The notes under the pieces: model-generated | Database searches by the model: none | Told to the model about the DNA's origin: nothing | Seen by the model: the letters and a program-made list of their open reading frames with translations, nothing else | Origin: Cyanobacteria bacterium SZAS LIN-3 | GTDB taxonomy: Bacteria; Cyanobacteriota; Vampirovibrionia; Obscuribacterales; Obscuribacteraceae | DNA: 64,000 bases | Assembly: GCA_018266215.1 (NCBI GenBank) | Contig: JAFEAV010000005.1 | Coordinates: forward strand, 62,001 to 126,000 | Reading direction: 5' to 3' | Translations under genes and position numbers: made by a program | Shown: positions 1-7,202 of the stretch, one piece after another | How the letters are laid out: each line of letters starts with the position of its first letter | How positions within the stretch are numbered: the stretch's first letter is position 1

Positions 1-1066
1 GGTTGTATTCCTGGTTGTAGGACCAGCTTGGTCTTGAATACGGGGTGTCCATATTGACTTTGATTCTGTGCGATTTCTCCGCTTCGATGGCCTTAGGCTT
101 ATCGCCTTCGCTGCCGCCGCTTTTTTCTATTTCGTCCGGCTTCAGTGAATCCACACCACCGGTGATGGCACTCACTTTTTCCAGGAGATCTTCCGCTTCG
201 GTATTGAGACTGTCTGTAAGTTTCAGCGCAGGCAGCAGGCCGTCATTGGCTTTGCCCCAGCGTTTGGCCGCCGACAATTTTTCAATTTCATCCTTGGCCT
301 TGTCCAGGGTCTGCAATTTTTCAAAAAAGGCCGAGACCTTGAGGGCCAGATCCTTGTTGGCTCGGGGCGGCATGTATTCGGAGGCCTGGCCCAGCTCATT
401 GGCGGCGGTGTAGAGCTTGCCCAGACGCTCGCTCAGAGATTTATTCAGACGCCTGGTCTTATCTTTGGCCGCATTGTTGATAATAAAATAGATTGCCACC
501 GCCAGCGCCACCAGGCCGCCGCCCATCCAGGCAAAGCCTTGCAGGTTGGGCTGGCCGCCGGAGAGCGTCGGCGAGACCGGTTGAATGGTTGTCTGGGTGG
601 TGCGCGTGCCACCGCCTGCCGCCATTTCACTCTTGCGGAAGGTGGCCAGTCGCGTGTCGACGGCCGTCAGTGAATTTGTAATTGCTCCCTGCACGTCGTT
701 TTTGCGAACATAGGGATAGAAATAATTGGGCAGCAGGGTGCGCTGCACATAGTCGCTGCTGACGCCGTAGTGACTGACGTCGCTGCCGGCCCGGACGCGG
801 ATTTTGTGGCCGCTCAGGTCGATGACCATAAGCAATCTGTCGCCTTCGACCTTCCAGGCCTGGGCGACGTCATTGGACAGGCTGTGCAGGGCCTCGTCGT
901 TTTCGGCCTTGTAGCTCCTGGGCAGGATCAGTACCCGGGCCTTGTAGGTAAGACTTTTGCCGAATTGATCAAGCTGGGTCAGCTGCCCTTGAGAGAGCGA
1001 GCCGCTCAGGTCGGTTACCGTATGGCCCGGTGCTTTTGCTGGGATGAAGTCTGGCAATCCACTCAT
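1..1066 (-). CDS. TPM-domain membrane protein, partial (C-terminus beyond window)
   Basis: Read by translating the minus strand from 1066 to the window edge. The first ~150 residues look like a TPM domain (TPM_phosphatase/YgcG-type fold), with the segments RVLILPRSYKAENDEAL and LLMVIDLSGHKIRVRAG, where an enzyme-like or photosystem-repair-like domain is expected. A Gly/Thr-rich linker, one hydrophobic segment (GGGLVALAVAIYFII) and a charged, probably coiled-coil region follow. The ATG at 1066 is chosen because AGGTGA lies five bases upstream; a GTG at 1075 is in frame. Unlike most TPM proteins no N-terminal signal peptide is visible, so either the single membrane segment anchors it with the TPM domain in the cytoplasm, or the true start is missed. 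The upstream kinase gene ends 131 bp before it on the same strand. The family call is fairly good; the biochemical role is unknown. Confidence 0.6.
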   Translation of the reverse strand, partial: MSGLPDFIPAKAPGHTVTDLSGSLSQGQLTQLDQFGKSLTYKARVLILPRSYKAENDEALHSLSNDVAQAWKVEGDRLLMVIDLSGHKIRVRAGSDVSHYGVSSDYVQRTLLPNYFYPYVRKNDVQGAITNSLTAVDTRLATFRKSEMAAGGGTRTTQTTIQPVSPTLSGGQPNLQGFAWMGGGLVALAVAIYFIINNAAKDKTRRLNKSLSERLGKLYTAANELGQASEYMPPRANKDLALKVSAFFEKLQTLDKAKDEIEKLSAAKRWGKANDGLLPALKLTDSLNTEAEDLLEKVSAITGGVDSLKPDEIEKSGGSEGDKPKAIEAEKSHRIKVNMDTPYSRPSWSYNQEYN

Positions 1067-1197
1067 TTCATTCACCTGTTGATTAAACTAATCTGGCTGT
1101 CTGACTGGATTCGTCTTATCTTACCTGTTTATCTAATTGGATTATCCCTACAGGCAGGCCCGGGCTCAGCCAAACGCACTTTTTATTTATAAAGTGC

Positions 1198-2859
1198 CTA
1201 TTGTTTGATTACATGCATGATGCGCTGCATTGTTTTGATAAAGTCGGGGTTTTGCGCACAAGAATAACCCACATAAATGATCGCCCCCACAAGGCAGTAT
1301 GAGAGGGCCTTGGTGATTATTGGGTAAGTATTGCGATTCATCGTTTCTTTGGCTCGGGAGCTGAAGCCCGGTCTGGCTCGCCGGCCATTTTCATTTTGCG
1401 TGCGCGGCAGGGAGAGCTTATTGGCGCTGCCGCTCATGCGCATGCGGGCATATTCGGCCGCCGAGGGCAGCTGGCGCTGGCAGGAAATGCAGAATTTTAT
1501 CAGCGATCGCACCGGCGCATTGCAATAGGGGCAATTGGAATAGCCCAGTCCCTGGTTAAAGAAGCTGTCGGACAGCTCAACCTGGTCTTCTTCCTTTTGC
1601 CGCGGACCGAACACCGCGCTCATAATGCGTGAAATCCATGTGCGGTTGTCTTCATTTTCATTGCGGCCGGCGCCCACATTGGGGATGCCGTCGCGGGTGC
1701 CGGTGGCCTGCATTGCCGCCAGATCCGACTGGGTCGATTTGGCGATATCTATGGCCCGCTGGGAGGCCAGACCCCGCATCTGCTCGGTGCTCATACCGAG
1801 TGTGGAGTAGGAGCCGGTCATAAGGGCCTCGGCCTCGCTCTCCATGTCCTTAAACGATGCCTTTTCCATGCGATGTTTATAGGACTTGAGTTTAATGCCG
1901 TCCCGGGCCAGGCATTCGTGCAGGTCGGCGCCAAACTCGACAATGGTCTGATGGCGGACGTCGGGCTCCTTGGCCAGGGCCTTGATGAAAAAGTTGGTCA
2001 ATTCGGTGCAGACCTTGAGGTCCCCCGAAGACTGTGAAAAGGGGATGGGCGTGCCGTAGAGATGGCAGTCCATCATCTCAATGGCCGACTTGGCCTGGTA
2101 GGGCAGGGCGCCGGACAGTGACTCATAAACAACCACGGCCAGCGAATATATGTCCGAGCGCGGGTCCACCGCCGAGGCGGCCAGGCACTGCTCCGGACTC
2201 ATATAGGGCGGCGAACCGCAGACATCGCCGGTACGGGTTATCTGATAGGCGTCCTGGGTTTTGGGCTCTTTCAGCTTGGACAGACCAAAGTCCACCAGGG
2301 TAATCCAGTCGTTTGTCTGATTCTGGGAGGAGAGCAAAATATTTTCCGGTTTCAAATCGCGGTGGACCACGTCCAGGGCGTGGGCCGAGGCCAGGGCGTC
2401 GTTAATCTGGCTGAAGATGCGGTCGGCGCGCTCGAAGGAGAGGGGGCCGTTGCGCTTGAGCTCATCTTTGAGGCTGACGCCCTCGAGATAGTCCATGACC
2501 AGAAAAGGCTGGCCCTGAGCACTCATACCAAAGTCGTAGAGGGTGACTATGTGATGGTGTCTGACCTGGGATACCGTTTTTGCTTCGCGGTAGAAGCGCT
2601 TGACCGCTTCCGAGTCGGAGACCATGTGCGAGTGCAGCATTTTGATGGCCATGAGCTTGTCCATCTGCTCCTGGCGGGCTTTGTAGACAACGCCCATGCC
2701 GCCACGACCGATGACCGAGACGATTTCATAGCGGTCGCCCAGGCGTGTGCCGACCAGCGGATCTTTATCCGCTTCGACCATCTTCAGGGGCGTGGAATCG
2801 GCCGGACAGCGCTCCAATTGATCGTCATATTCTGAGTAGCACTCGGGGCAAGTCTTCAA
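1198..2859 (-). CDS. Eukaryote-like Ser/Thr protein kinase with Cys-rich ribbons and C-terminal membrane anchor
   Basis: 553 residues. An N-terminal Cys-rich motif (C4, C7, C18; CPECYSEY...CPAD) precedes a complete Hanks-type kinase domain: glycine loop GRGGMG near residue 51, AIKML with Lys73, HRDLKPENILL, DFG and a PYMSPEQ activation-segment motif. Past residue ~440 a second ribbon (CPYC...CISC) and a hydrophobic segment (ALSYCLVGAIIYVGYS) suggest a tail anchor. The start is TTG; the frame has a stop nine codons upstream and no ATG or GTG in between. The same ribbon-plus-kinase layout recurs in the gene at 25920. It presumably phosphorylates cytoplasmic targets on Ser/Thr; the targets and signal are unknown. 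All catalytic residues seen are intact. Confidence 0.93.
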   Translation of the reverse strand: MKTCPECYSEYDDQLERCPADSTPLKMVEADKDPLVGTRLGDRYEIVSVIGRGGMGVVYKARQEQMDKLMAIKMLHSHMVSDSEAVKRFYREAKTVSQVRHHHIVTLYDFGMSAQGQPFLVMDYLEGVSLKDELKRNGPLSFERADRIFSQINDALASAHALDVVHRDLKPENILLSSQNQTNDWITLVDFGLSKLKEPKTQDAYQITRTGDVCGSPPYMSPEQCLAASAVDPRSDIYSLAVVVYESLSGALPYQAKSAIEMMDCHLYGTPIPFSQSSGDLKVCTELTNFFIKALAKEPDVRHQTIVEFGADLHECLARDGIKLKSYKHRMEKASFKDMESEAEALMTGSYSTLGMSTEQMRGLASQRAIDIAKSTQSDLAAMQATGTRDGIPNVGAGRNENEDNRTWISRIMSAVFGPRQKEEDQVELSDSFFNQGLGYSNCPYCNAPVRSLIKFCISCQRQLPSAAEYARMRMSGSANKLSLPRTQNENGRRARPGFSSRAKETMNRNTYPIITKALSYCLVGAIIYVGYSCAQNPDFIKTMQRIMHVIKQ

Positions 2860-2915
2860 CGCAAAGACGAGGCTCCATTTAAAGCGTTATGTCTGGGTTT
2901 TAGCTAGTAAAACAC

Positions 2916-2966
2916 GGGGGACGGCAGCTTTCGGGGGTAAGGGGGGCGGACGGAAGATTTTGGGGG
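2916..2966 (+). other. Cluster of four G5-G6 runs (possible G-quadruplex)
   Basis: Runs of five or six G at 2916-2920, 2933-2937, 2941-2946 and 2962-2966, separated by 12, 3 and 15 bases, lie on the plus strand in the gap upstream of the minus-strand kinase. Four such runs in 51 bp satisfy the base requirement for an intramolecular quadruplex if loops up to 15 nt are allowed. No other comparable run cluster was noticed in the window. Function unknown. Confidence 0.4.
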
Positions 2967-2967
2967 A

Positions 2968-2990
2968 GAAAGCATTTTTTAAATGCTTTC
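2968..2990 (-). terminator. Perfect 10-bp hairpin after hemW, candidate terminator
   Basis: GAAAGCATTT at 2968-2977 pairs perfectly with AAATGCTTTC at 2981-2990 across a three-base loop, 44 bp past the hemW stop and before the kinase gene on the same strand. No U-run follows on the minus strand, so it is a weak intrinsic terminator at best; it could equally be part of the kinase leader. Confidence 0.35.
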
Positions 2991-3034
2991 CAAAGGGTGT
3001 ATTCCCCTAATACTGATCTTTATCTTTCTCTTTC

Positions 3035-4252
3035 TTATAACAGAGTAGCAATTATTGAATTACTTATCGGAACACCGCTCTGAGTGAGGCGCAATTTTCC
3101 GTCTGATAATTGCACCAGGCCTTCCTTCTCGAACATTTGCAGCTCTTTTGCCCGCGTCTGCAAAAGGTCCAGGCCAAAGTCCCGCAGCAGTGCCGTCAGA
3201 TCAACGCCCGCCATCATGCGCAGGCCCAGCATCAGAGCCTCTTTTGCTTCGGTGGCGCTGTCGATGACTTCATGCACGTCGTCGGCAAAAGGGTCGCGCA
3301 GGTATTTGTTAAAGGACCGCGAATTGCTCGATCGCACCCCGTCCACATAACGGTGGGCGCCGACGCCGAAGGCAAAATAGGAGCGGTTCTGCCAGTAGGT
3401 CAAATTGTGTCGGCACTGATGTCCGCTTCTGGCAAAGTTTGATACTTCGTACTGTTCAAAGTCGGCGGCGGCCAGTTTTTCCACCAGCAGGTGGTACATG
3501 GCCACCTGGGTGTCCTCGCTGGGATAGCTGGGGTGGCCGTCTGGGAAGCGGCTCTTGAGAGCGGAATTGACGGATAGCTCAAGGCAGTAGGAGGAAATAT
3601 GACCGATTGCAGGCCAGCGGCGACTGAGTGCGATGGCCCGGTCGAGGGTGGCGCCGAAACTGTCCAGGGTCTGGGTGGGCAGACCATACATAAAATCGAT
3701 GGAGAGGAGGGGAATGCCGCTTTCGCCTGCTATTTCAATGCCGGCCAGAGCCTGTTCCACCGAGTGATCGCGACCAATGGCGGTGAGTTCGTCGTTGAGC
3801 AGAGACTCGATGCCGATCGACACCCGATTTATGCCCATACTTTTCCAGGCCCGGGCTTTTTCCTCGGTTATGGCGTGGGGAGTAGTCTCCACGCTGATTT
3901 CGCAATTTTCGTCAAAATCGACCAGCGCTCGCAAGCTCTCCATGATTCGCTGGAGATTGGCCAGAGATAAGAGTCCCGGAGTACCGCCTCCAAAAAAGAT
4001 AGTTTCTATCTGTGGCTTGTCTTTTTGCTTGAGGGTTGCTAAGTCCAGACGTTTAGCCAGTTCCGAACATAGTACGTTTGTATATTCATCTTCCATGTGA
4101 CTTAAACCGGCAAAAGCGGCAAAATCACAGAACTGACATTTATGTGTGCAAAAAGGGATATGCACATAGATGCTGGATGGGGTACTAACGGGTGTAGATG
4201 CGGCTTTCCGATCCGGATTCTCATGCTTCTCGGCCTGGCTAGTTGATATCAT
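3035..4252 (-). CDS. hemW: Radical SAM heme chaperone HemW (HemN-like)
   Basis: About 405 residues. The radical-SAM cluster motif CX3CX2C is seen in HIPFCTHKCQFCDF, and GGGTPGLL follows at the expected distance; the C-terminal HemN-like domain is present. The single C after the CX2C (CDF rather than the extra Cys of true HemN) and the overall length favour HemW, which binds heme and delivers it to respiratory enzymes, over coproporphyrinogen dehydrogenase HemN. That would suit the cbb3 oxidase encoded at 61-64 kb. The ATG at 4252 is preferred; a TTG 14 codons upstream (4294) is in frame but would overlap the divergent gene. The facing TPR gene begins within about 30 bp, leaving almost no intergenic promoter space. 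Confidence 0.9.
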   Translation of the reverse strand: MISTSQAEKHENPDRKAASTPVSTPSSIYVHIPFCTHKCQFCDFAAFAGLSHMEDEYTNVLCSELAKRLDLATLKQKDKPQIETIFFGGGTPGLLSLANLQRIMESLRALVDFDENCEISVETTPHAITEEKARAWKSMGINRVSIGIESLLNDELTAIGRDHSVEQALAGIEIAGESGIPLLSIDFMYGLPTQTLDSFGATLDRAIALSRRWPAIGHISSYCLELSVNSALKSRFPDGHPSYPSEDTQVAMYHLLVEKLAAADFEQYEVSNFARSGHQCRHNLTYWQNRSYFAFGVGAHRYVDGVRSSNSRSFNKYLRDPFADDVHEVIDSATEAKEALMLGLRMMAGVDLTALLRDFGLDLLQTRAKELQMFEKEGLVQLSDGKLRLTQSGVPISNSIIATLL

Positions 4253-4281
4253 TAGCTGAGAGCAAACCCCGAGGTGTGACC

Positions 4282-5340
4282 GTGTCTGCACCAATTTTAG
4301 CCTTTTGTCTTATCCTGGCTCAACTTTTGTCGCAACAAATTTGTGCCAATGCGGCTCATGCTGCCGCCGTTGATGAGATCAAGCGAGAGCCCCTGCGGCG
4401 CGAGGGGCGCAAACCGGCTTCCAGCCAGACCGCTTACGCCGCACAATTGCGTAACAATCAGGCTCTGATCAAGCTTATGTTCAGCCCGGCAGCTGCCGTT
4501 GATCTGCGTTCGGTCGGTGATTTGATTATTCTCTACCGGCGCAAAGTCACCGACAATCCCCAGGACAGCAATCTGCGTCTGAAGCTGGGTGGATACTTAT
4601 TCCTGGCCGGAGATCTGGAAGGAGCGGCCACCGAAATCAAAAGGGCCGTGGCCCTCAAGCCCGATGATTACCTGGCGCACACCCTGCTGGCCCATGTGCT
4701 GGATCAGGCCATGGATGAATCAAGCGCCGATATAGAATTTAAGCGTGCCATCCAGCTTCGACCGTCCGAATCCTTTGCCCATGAGTATTTTGCCGACAGT
4801 CTCTTGCGTCGGGGAGAGATCTCCGAGGCCATCGATCAGTATCGCCAGGCGGTCATGTCCAGGCCCACTTCTTCGGCTTTTTCCGGGCTCTCCGACGCGC
4901 TTCTGGCCAGTCGTGACGTCACCGGTGCGGTCAAAGCCGCTCGTCAGGCCGTCTCGGCCGAACCGAGCTCGGCCCGCGCGCATTGTGCCCTGACCCGGGC
5001 GCTGCTTCTGGCCGGTGAATATCAATGTGCCCTGCGCACCGCTCGCCAGGCCACTTTGCTCGATCCTTCCAGCGCCGACAGTCATCTGGCCATGGGCCGG
5101 GCGCTTTATGCCGGCAAGAATATCGCCGCAGCCTGTGAGGAGTTCAGGCAGGCAGTCAAAATCGATCCCCTCAATGCACAGGCCAGAAACGATCTTGGTT
5201 TTGCCCTGTACGGCGCCGGTGATGTCTCGACTGCGGTGGCGGAGCTGAAGCTGGCCCTGCGCATCAATCCGCACCTGTCGGAGGCGCGCAACAATTTGGA
5301 AATCGCCATTTACGGACTGACGGGACAGAAGCATCCTTAG
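4282..5340 (+). CDS. Exported TPR-repeat protein
   Basis: About 352 residues. A hydrophobic N-terminal stretch ending near ANAAHAAA reads as a Sec signal peptide, followed by roughly seven tandem tetratricopeptide repeats (for example AREDIT-like units such as GDLEGAATEIKRAVALKPDD and NIAAACEEFRQAVKIDPLNA). TPR arrays are protein-protein interaction scaffolds; the location would be periplasmic or outer-membrane associated. GTG 4282 is preferred because GAGGTG sits five bases upstream. GTG 4276 and TTG 4243 are in-frame alternatives; the TTG would add a positively charged n-region but overlaps hemW's start. A Sel1-like gene follows after 14 bp, suggesting an operon. No specific partner can be named. 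Confidence 0.75.
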   Translation: MSAPILAFCLILAQLLSQQICANAAHAAAVDEIKREPLRREGRKPASSQTAYAAQLRNNQALIKLMFSPAAAVDLRSVGDLIILYRRKVTDNPQDSNLRLKLGGYLFLAGDLEGAATEIKRAVALKPDDYLAHTLLAHVLDQAMDESSADIEFKRAIQLRPSESFAHEYFADSLLRRGEISEAIDQYRQAVMSRPTSSAFSGLSDALLASRDVTGAVKAARQAVSAEPSSARAHCALTRALLLAGEYQCALRTARQATLLDPSSADSHLAMGRALYAGKNIAAACEEFRQAVKIDPLNAQARNDLGFALYGAGDVSTAVAELKLALRINPHLSEARNNLEIAIYGLTGQKHP

Positions 5341-5354
5341 AGGAGAGGACATCG

Positions 5355-6017
5355 GTGACTTTTTTGAATAGGGCCTTGCCGGGACTGGAGAGTCTGCGCA
5401 GACTGTCACCACAGGTGGTGCGACTGCTGGTGATTCAAGTGTTTTGCATACTGGCCATTACTTTCCTTTGCTTTGGCCTGGCCGCCCGGGCTGCCGGCGG
5501 AGAAGAGCATGCCGACGCCAAATATCTGGAGCAGGTGCATGTCCATATCAAAGCTCATCGTTATCGTGAGGCCATGACCATGCTCAAGGTCAAGGCTGAA
5601 AAAGGTTGTCCTTATTCGCAGTCCCTGCTTGGCTTGATGCATCAAAAAGGCCTGGGCTGTAAGGCCGACGCCAGGCAAGCGGTGCAGTGGTTTACTATGG
5701 CGGCCAAACACGATTTTGGTGATGCCCAGTTTCAGTTGGGCAAACTCTACAAAACCGCGGCCGGTGATCTTGCTCCCGAGGCGGGAGAGGCCCGCTACTG
5801 GCTGGAGAAAGCTGCGGCGCAGGGAATAGCGGAAGCCAGGGAATTTTTTGATCGCATGCCTTTTGGTCCGCAACTGGAATATAAAGTGGCCCAGTTTAAG
5901 AATCAGGCCCAGTTAGATGCCGGGCGCAGCGAACAGGGGCTGGAGCAGTCCTGGACCGGTTATGCCAATATCGTCAATACTCTCAACGCTTCCAGTCATG
6001 GTCCCGGTAATAATTGA
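5355..6017 (+). CDS. Exported Sel1-like repeat protein
   Basis: 220 residues. A long n-region and a hydrophobic segment (about residues 24-47, LLVIQVFCILAITFLCF) form a signal peptide or anchor; the body carries Sel1-like repeats with the SLLGLMHQKGLGCKADARQA and AQFQLGKLYKTA patterns followed by ARYWLEKAAAQGIAEA. Sel1 repeats are TPR-like helical scaffolds. The start is GTG with a strong AGGAGAGG seven bases upstream. It sits between the TPR gene and the LRR lipoprotein, the latter overlapping its stop codon, so the three are probably cotranscribed. Function beyond scaffolding is unknown. Confidence 0.8.
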   Translation: MTFLNRALPGLESLRRLSPQVVRLLVIQVFCILAITFLCFGLAARAAGGEEHADAKYLEQVHVHIKAHRYREAMTMLKVKAEKGCPYSQSLLGLMHQKGLGCKADARQAVQWFTMAAKHDFGDAQFQLGKLYKTAAGDLAPEAGEARYWLEKAAAQGIAEAREFFDRMPFGPQLEYKVAQFKNQAQLDAGRSEQGLEQSWTGYANIVNTLNASSHGPGNN

Positions 6018-7183
6018 TGAAACCGGTTTTGGTGTCTGCAACGGGACTTCTAATCTCTGCTCTTCTCCCGCCGCTTCTACTCAGCGGCTGTTCCGCACCG
6101 TCCAAACCGCAGGCCGCAGTCGTCGAGAGCACAAAGAGCGGCACAATTAAAAAGCCGCGAAAAATGTTTCCCTATCGCATGGGTGGCGACTGGGCCGGTG
6201 GAGGTAAGCCCTCCGATGAGATAGACCCCGGTATTGGTAAAAAGATCCGGGATGTTCTGGACAAGCACGGTTCACTGCTTGAACTCTACGATCCCACCGG
6301 CTTGACACCAAAGGTGGTGCGAGAAGATCTGGCCATCCTGCAAAGACCGGATGCCTCCAACCTGAGAAATCTGGATATAGGCAACAATGAATTGAGCGAT
6401 GAAGATATTGAGCCGCTGGCCGATTTGCAGCTGACAATTTTGCGTGCACGTGAAAATGATCTGCATGATTTGCATGCTCTGAAAAAGATGAAAACACTGA
6501 GAAAAATCGACCTCGGTTCTACTCCGCTGAACCAGGCTGGACTGTCTGTTTTAGGAACTTTCACTGATTTGAATTATTTATGTCTGGACGGCAATAATTT
6601 TCATGGCCTCGATTTGAGCGGACTGGGCCATTTAAAGAAGTTGAGACATCTTGGTTTAGTTAATTGTTTGGGCATACATGAATCCACTCTGGATCAGCTG
6701 AGAGAGGACCTGCCGGGCTGTAAAGTCGATTTCACCGACGGGCTTGATGAGAGTTTTTACAATCTTCGCGAGTTGAAGACTATTGAAACTACTCTGATGC
6801 ATTCAGGTAAGTACGCCCAGGCCGATGGGATGATATCAGGCCTTATCGACAAATGGGTGGCTCAGCCATCGCCTGGTTACCGGGCCATAGCCCAGGCCTA
6901 TCGTTTGCGCGGCCGCTGCTGTTTGCAGCTGCATGATGCGGCGAAGGCAGTGGAGATGTTTTCCAGAGCACAGGAAAATTATCTCGCTCATGTGCCGGAC
7001 GATGATGCCCTTCCGGCGGTAACGCTTGAGCTTGCCGACGTGCTGGAGCAACTCCATAAGACTGCTGAAGCCAGGGCCGAACACCTCCGGGCTGATGCTT
7101 TCTGGGTAAAATACAAGCCCGGCAAAACGATGCAAAAGCTTTACCGGGCAAACTCCAGCTGGTTGCAGGAGCATGCCCGGTAA
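6017..7183 (+). CDS. Leucine-rich-repeat lipoprotein with TPR-like C-terminus
   Basis: About 388 residues. The N-terminus is a lipoprotein signal peptide with lipobox LLSGC. Residues ~110-220 hold leucine-rich repeats (NLRNLDIGNNELSD, LRKIDLGSTPLNQ, LNYLCLDGNNFHG); the last ~130 residues look helical with TPR character (AIAQAYRLRGRCCLQLHDAA). The ATG overlaps the preceding TGA by one base (TGATG), indicating translational coupling with the Sel1-like gene. It ends 19 bp from the convergent glmS stop. A surface or periplasmic binding role is plausible; no enzyme motif is seen. Confidence 0.8.
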   Translation: MKPVLVSATGLLISALLPPLLLSGCSAPSKPQAAVVESTKSGTIKKPRKMFPYRMGGDWAGGGKPSDEIDPGIGKKIRDVLDKHGSLLELYDPTGLTPKVVREDLAILQRPDASNLRNLDIGNNELSDEDIEPLADLQLTILRARENDLHDLHALKKMKTLRKIDLGSTPLNQAGLSVLGTFTDLNYLCLDGNNFHGLDLSGLGHLKKLRHLGLVNCLGIHESTLDQLREDLPGCKVDFTDGLDESFYNLRELKTIETTLMHSGKYAQADGMISGLIDKWVAQPSPGYRAIAQAYRLRGRCCLQLHDAAKAVEMFSRAQENYLAHVPDDDALPAVTLELADVLEQLHKTAEARAEHLRADAFWVKYKPGKTMQKLYRANSSWLQEHAR

Positions 7184-7202
7184 GTTTTTCGGTACGGATT
7201 TT

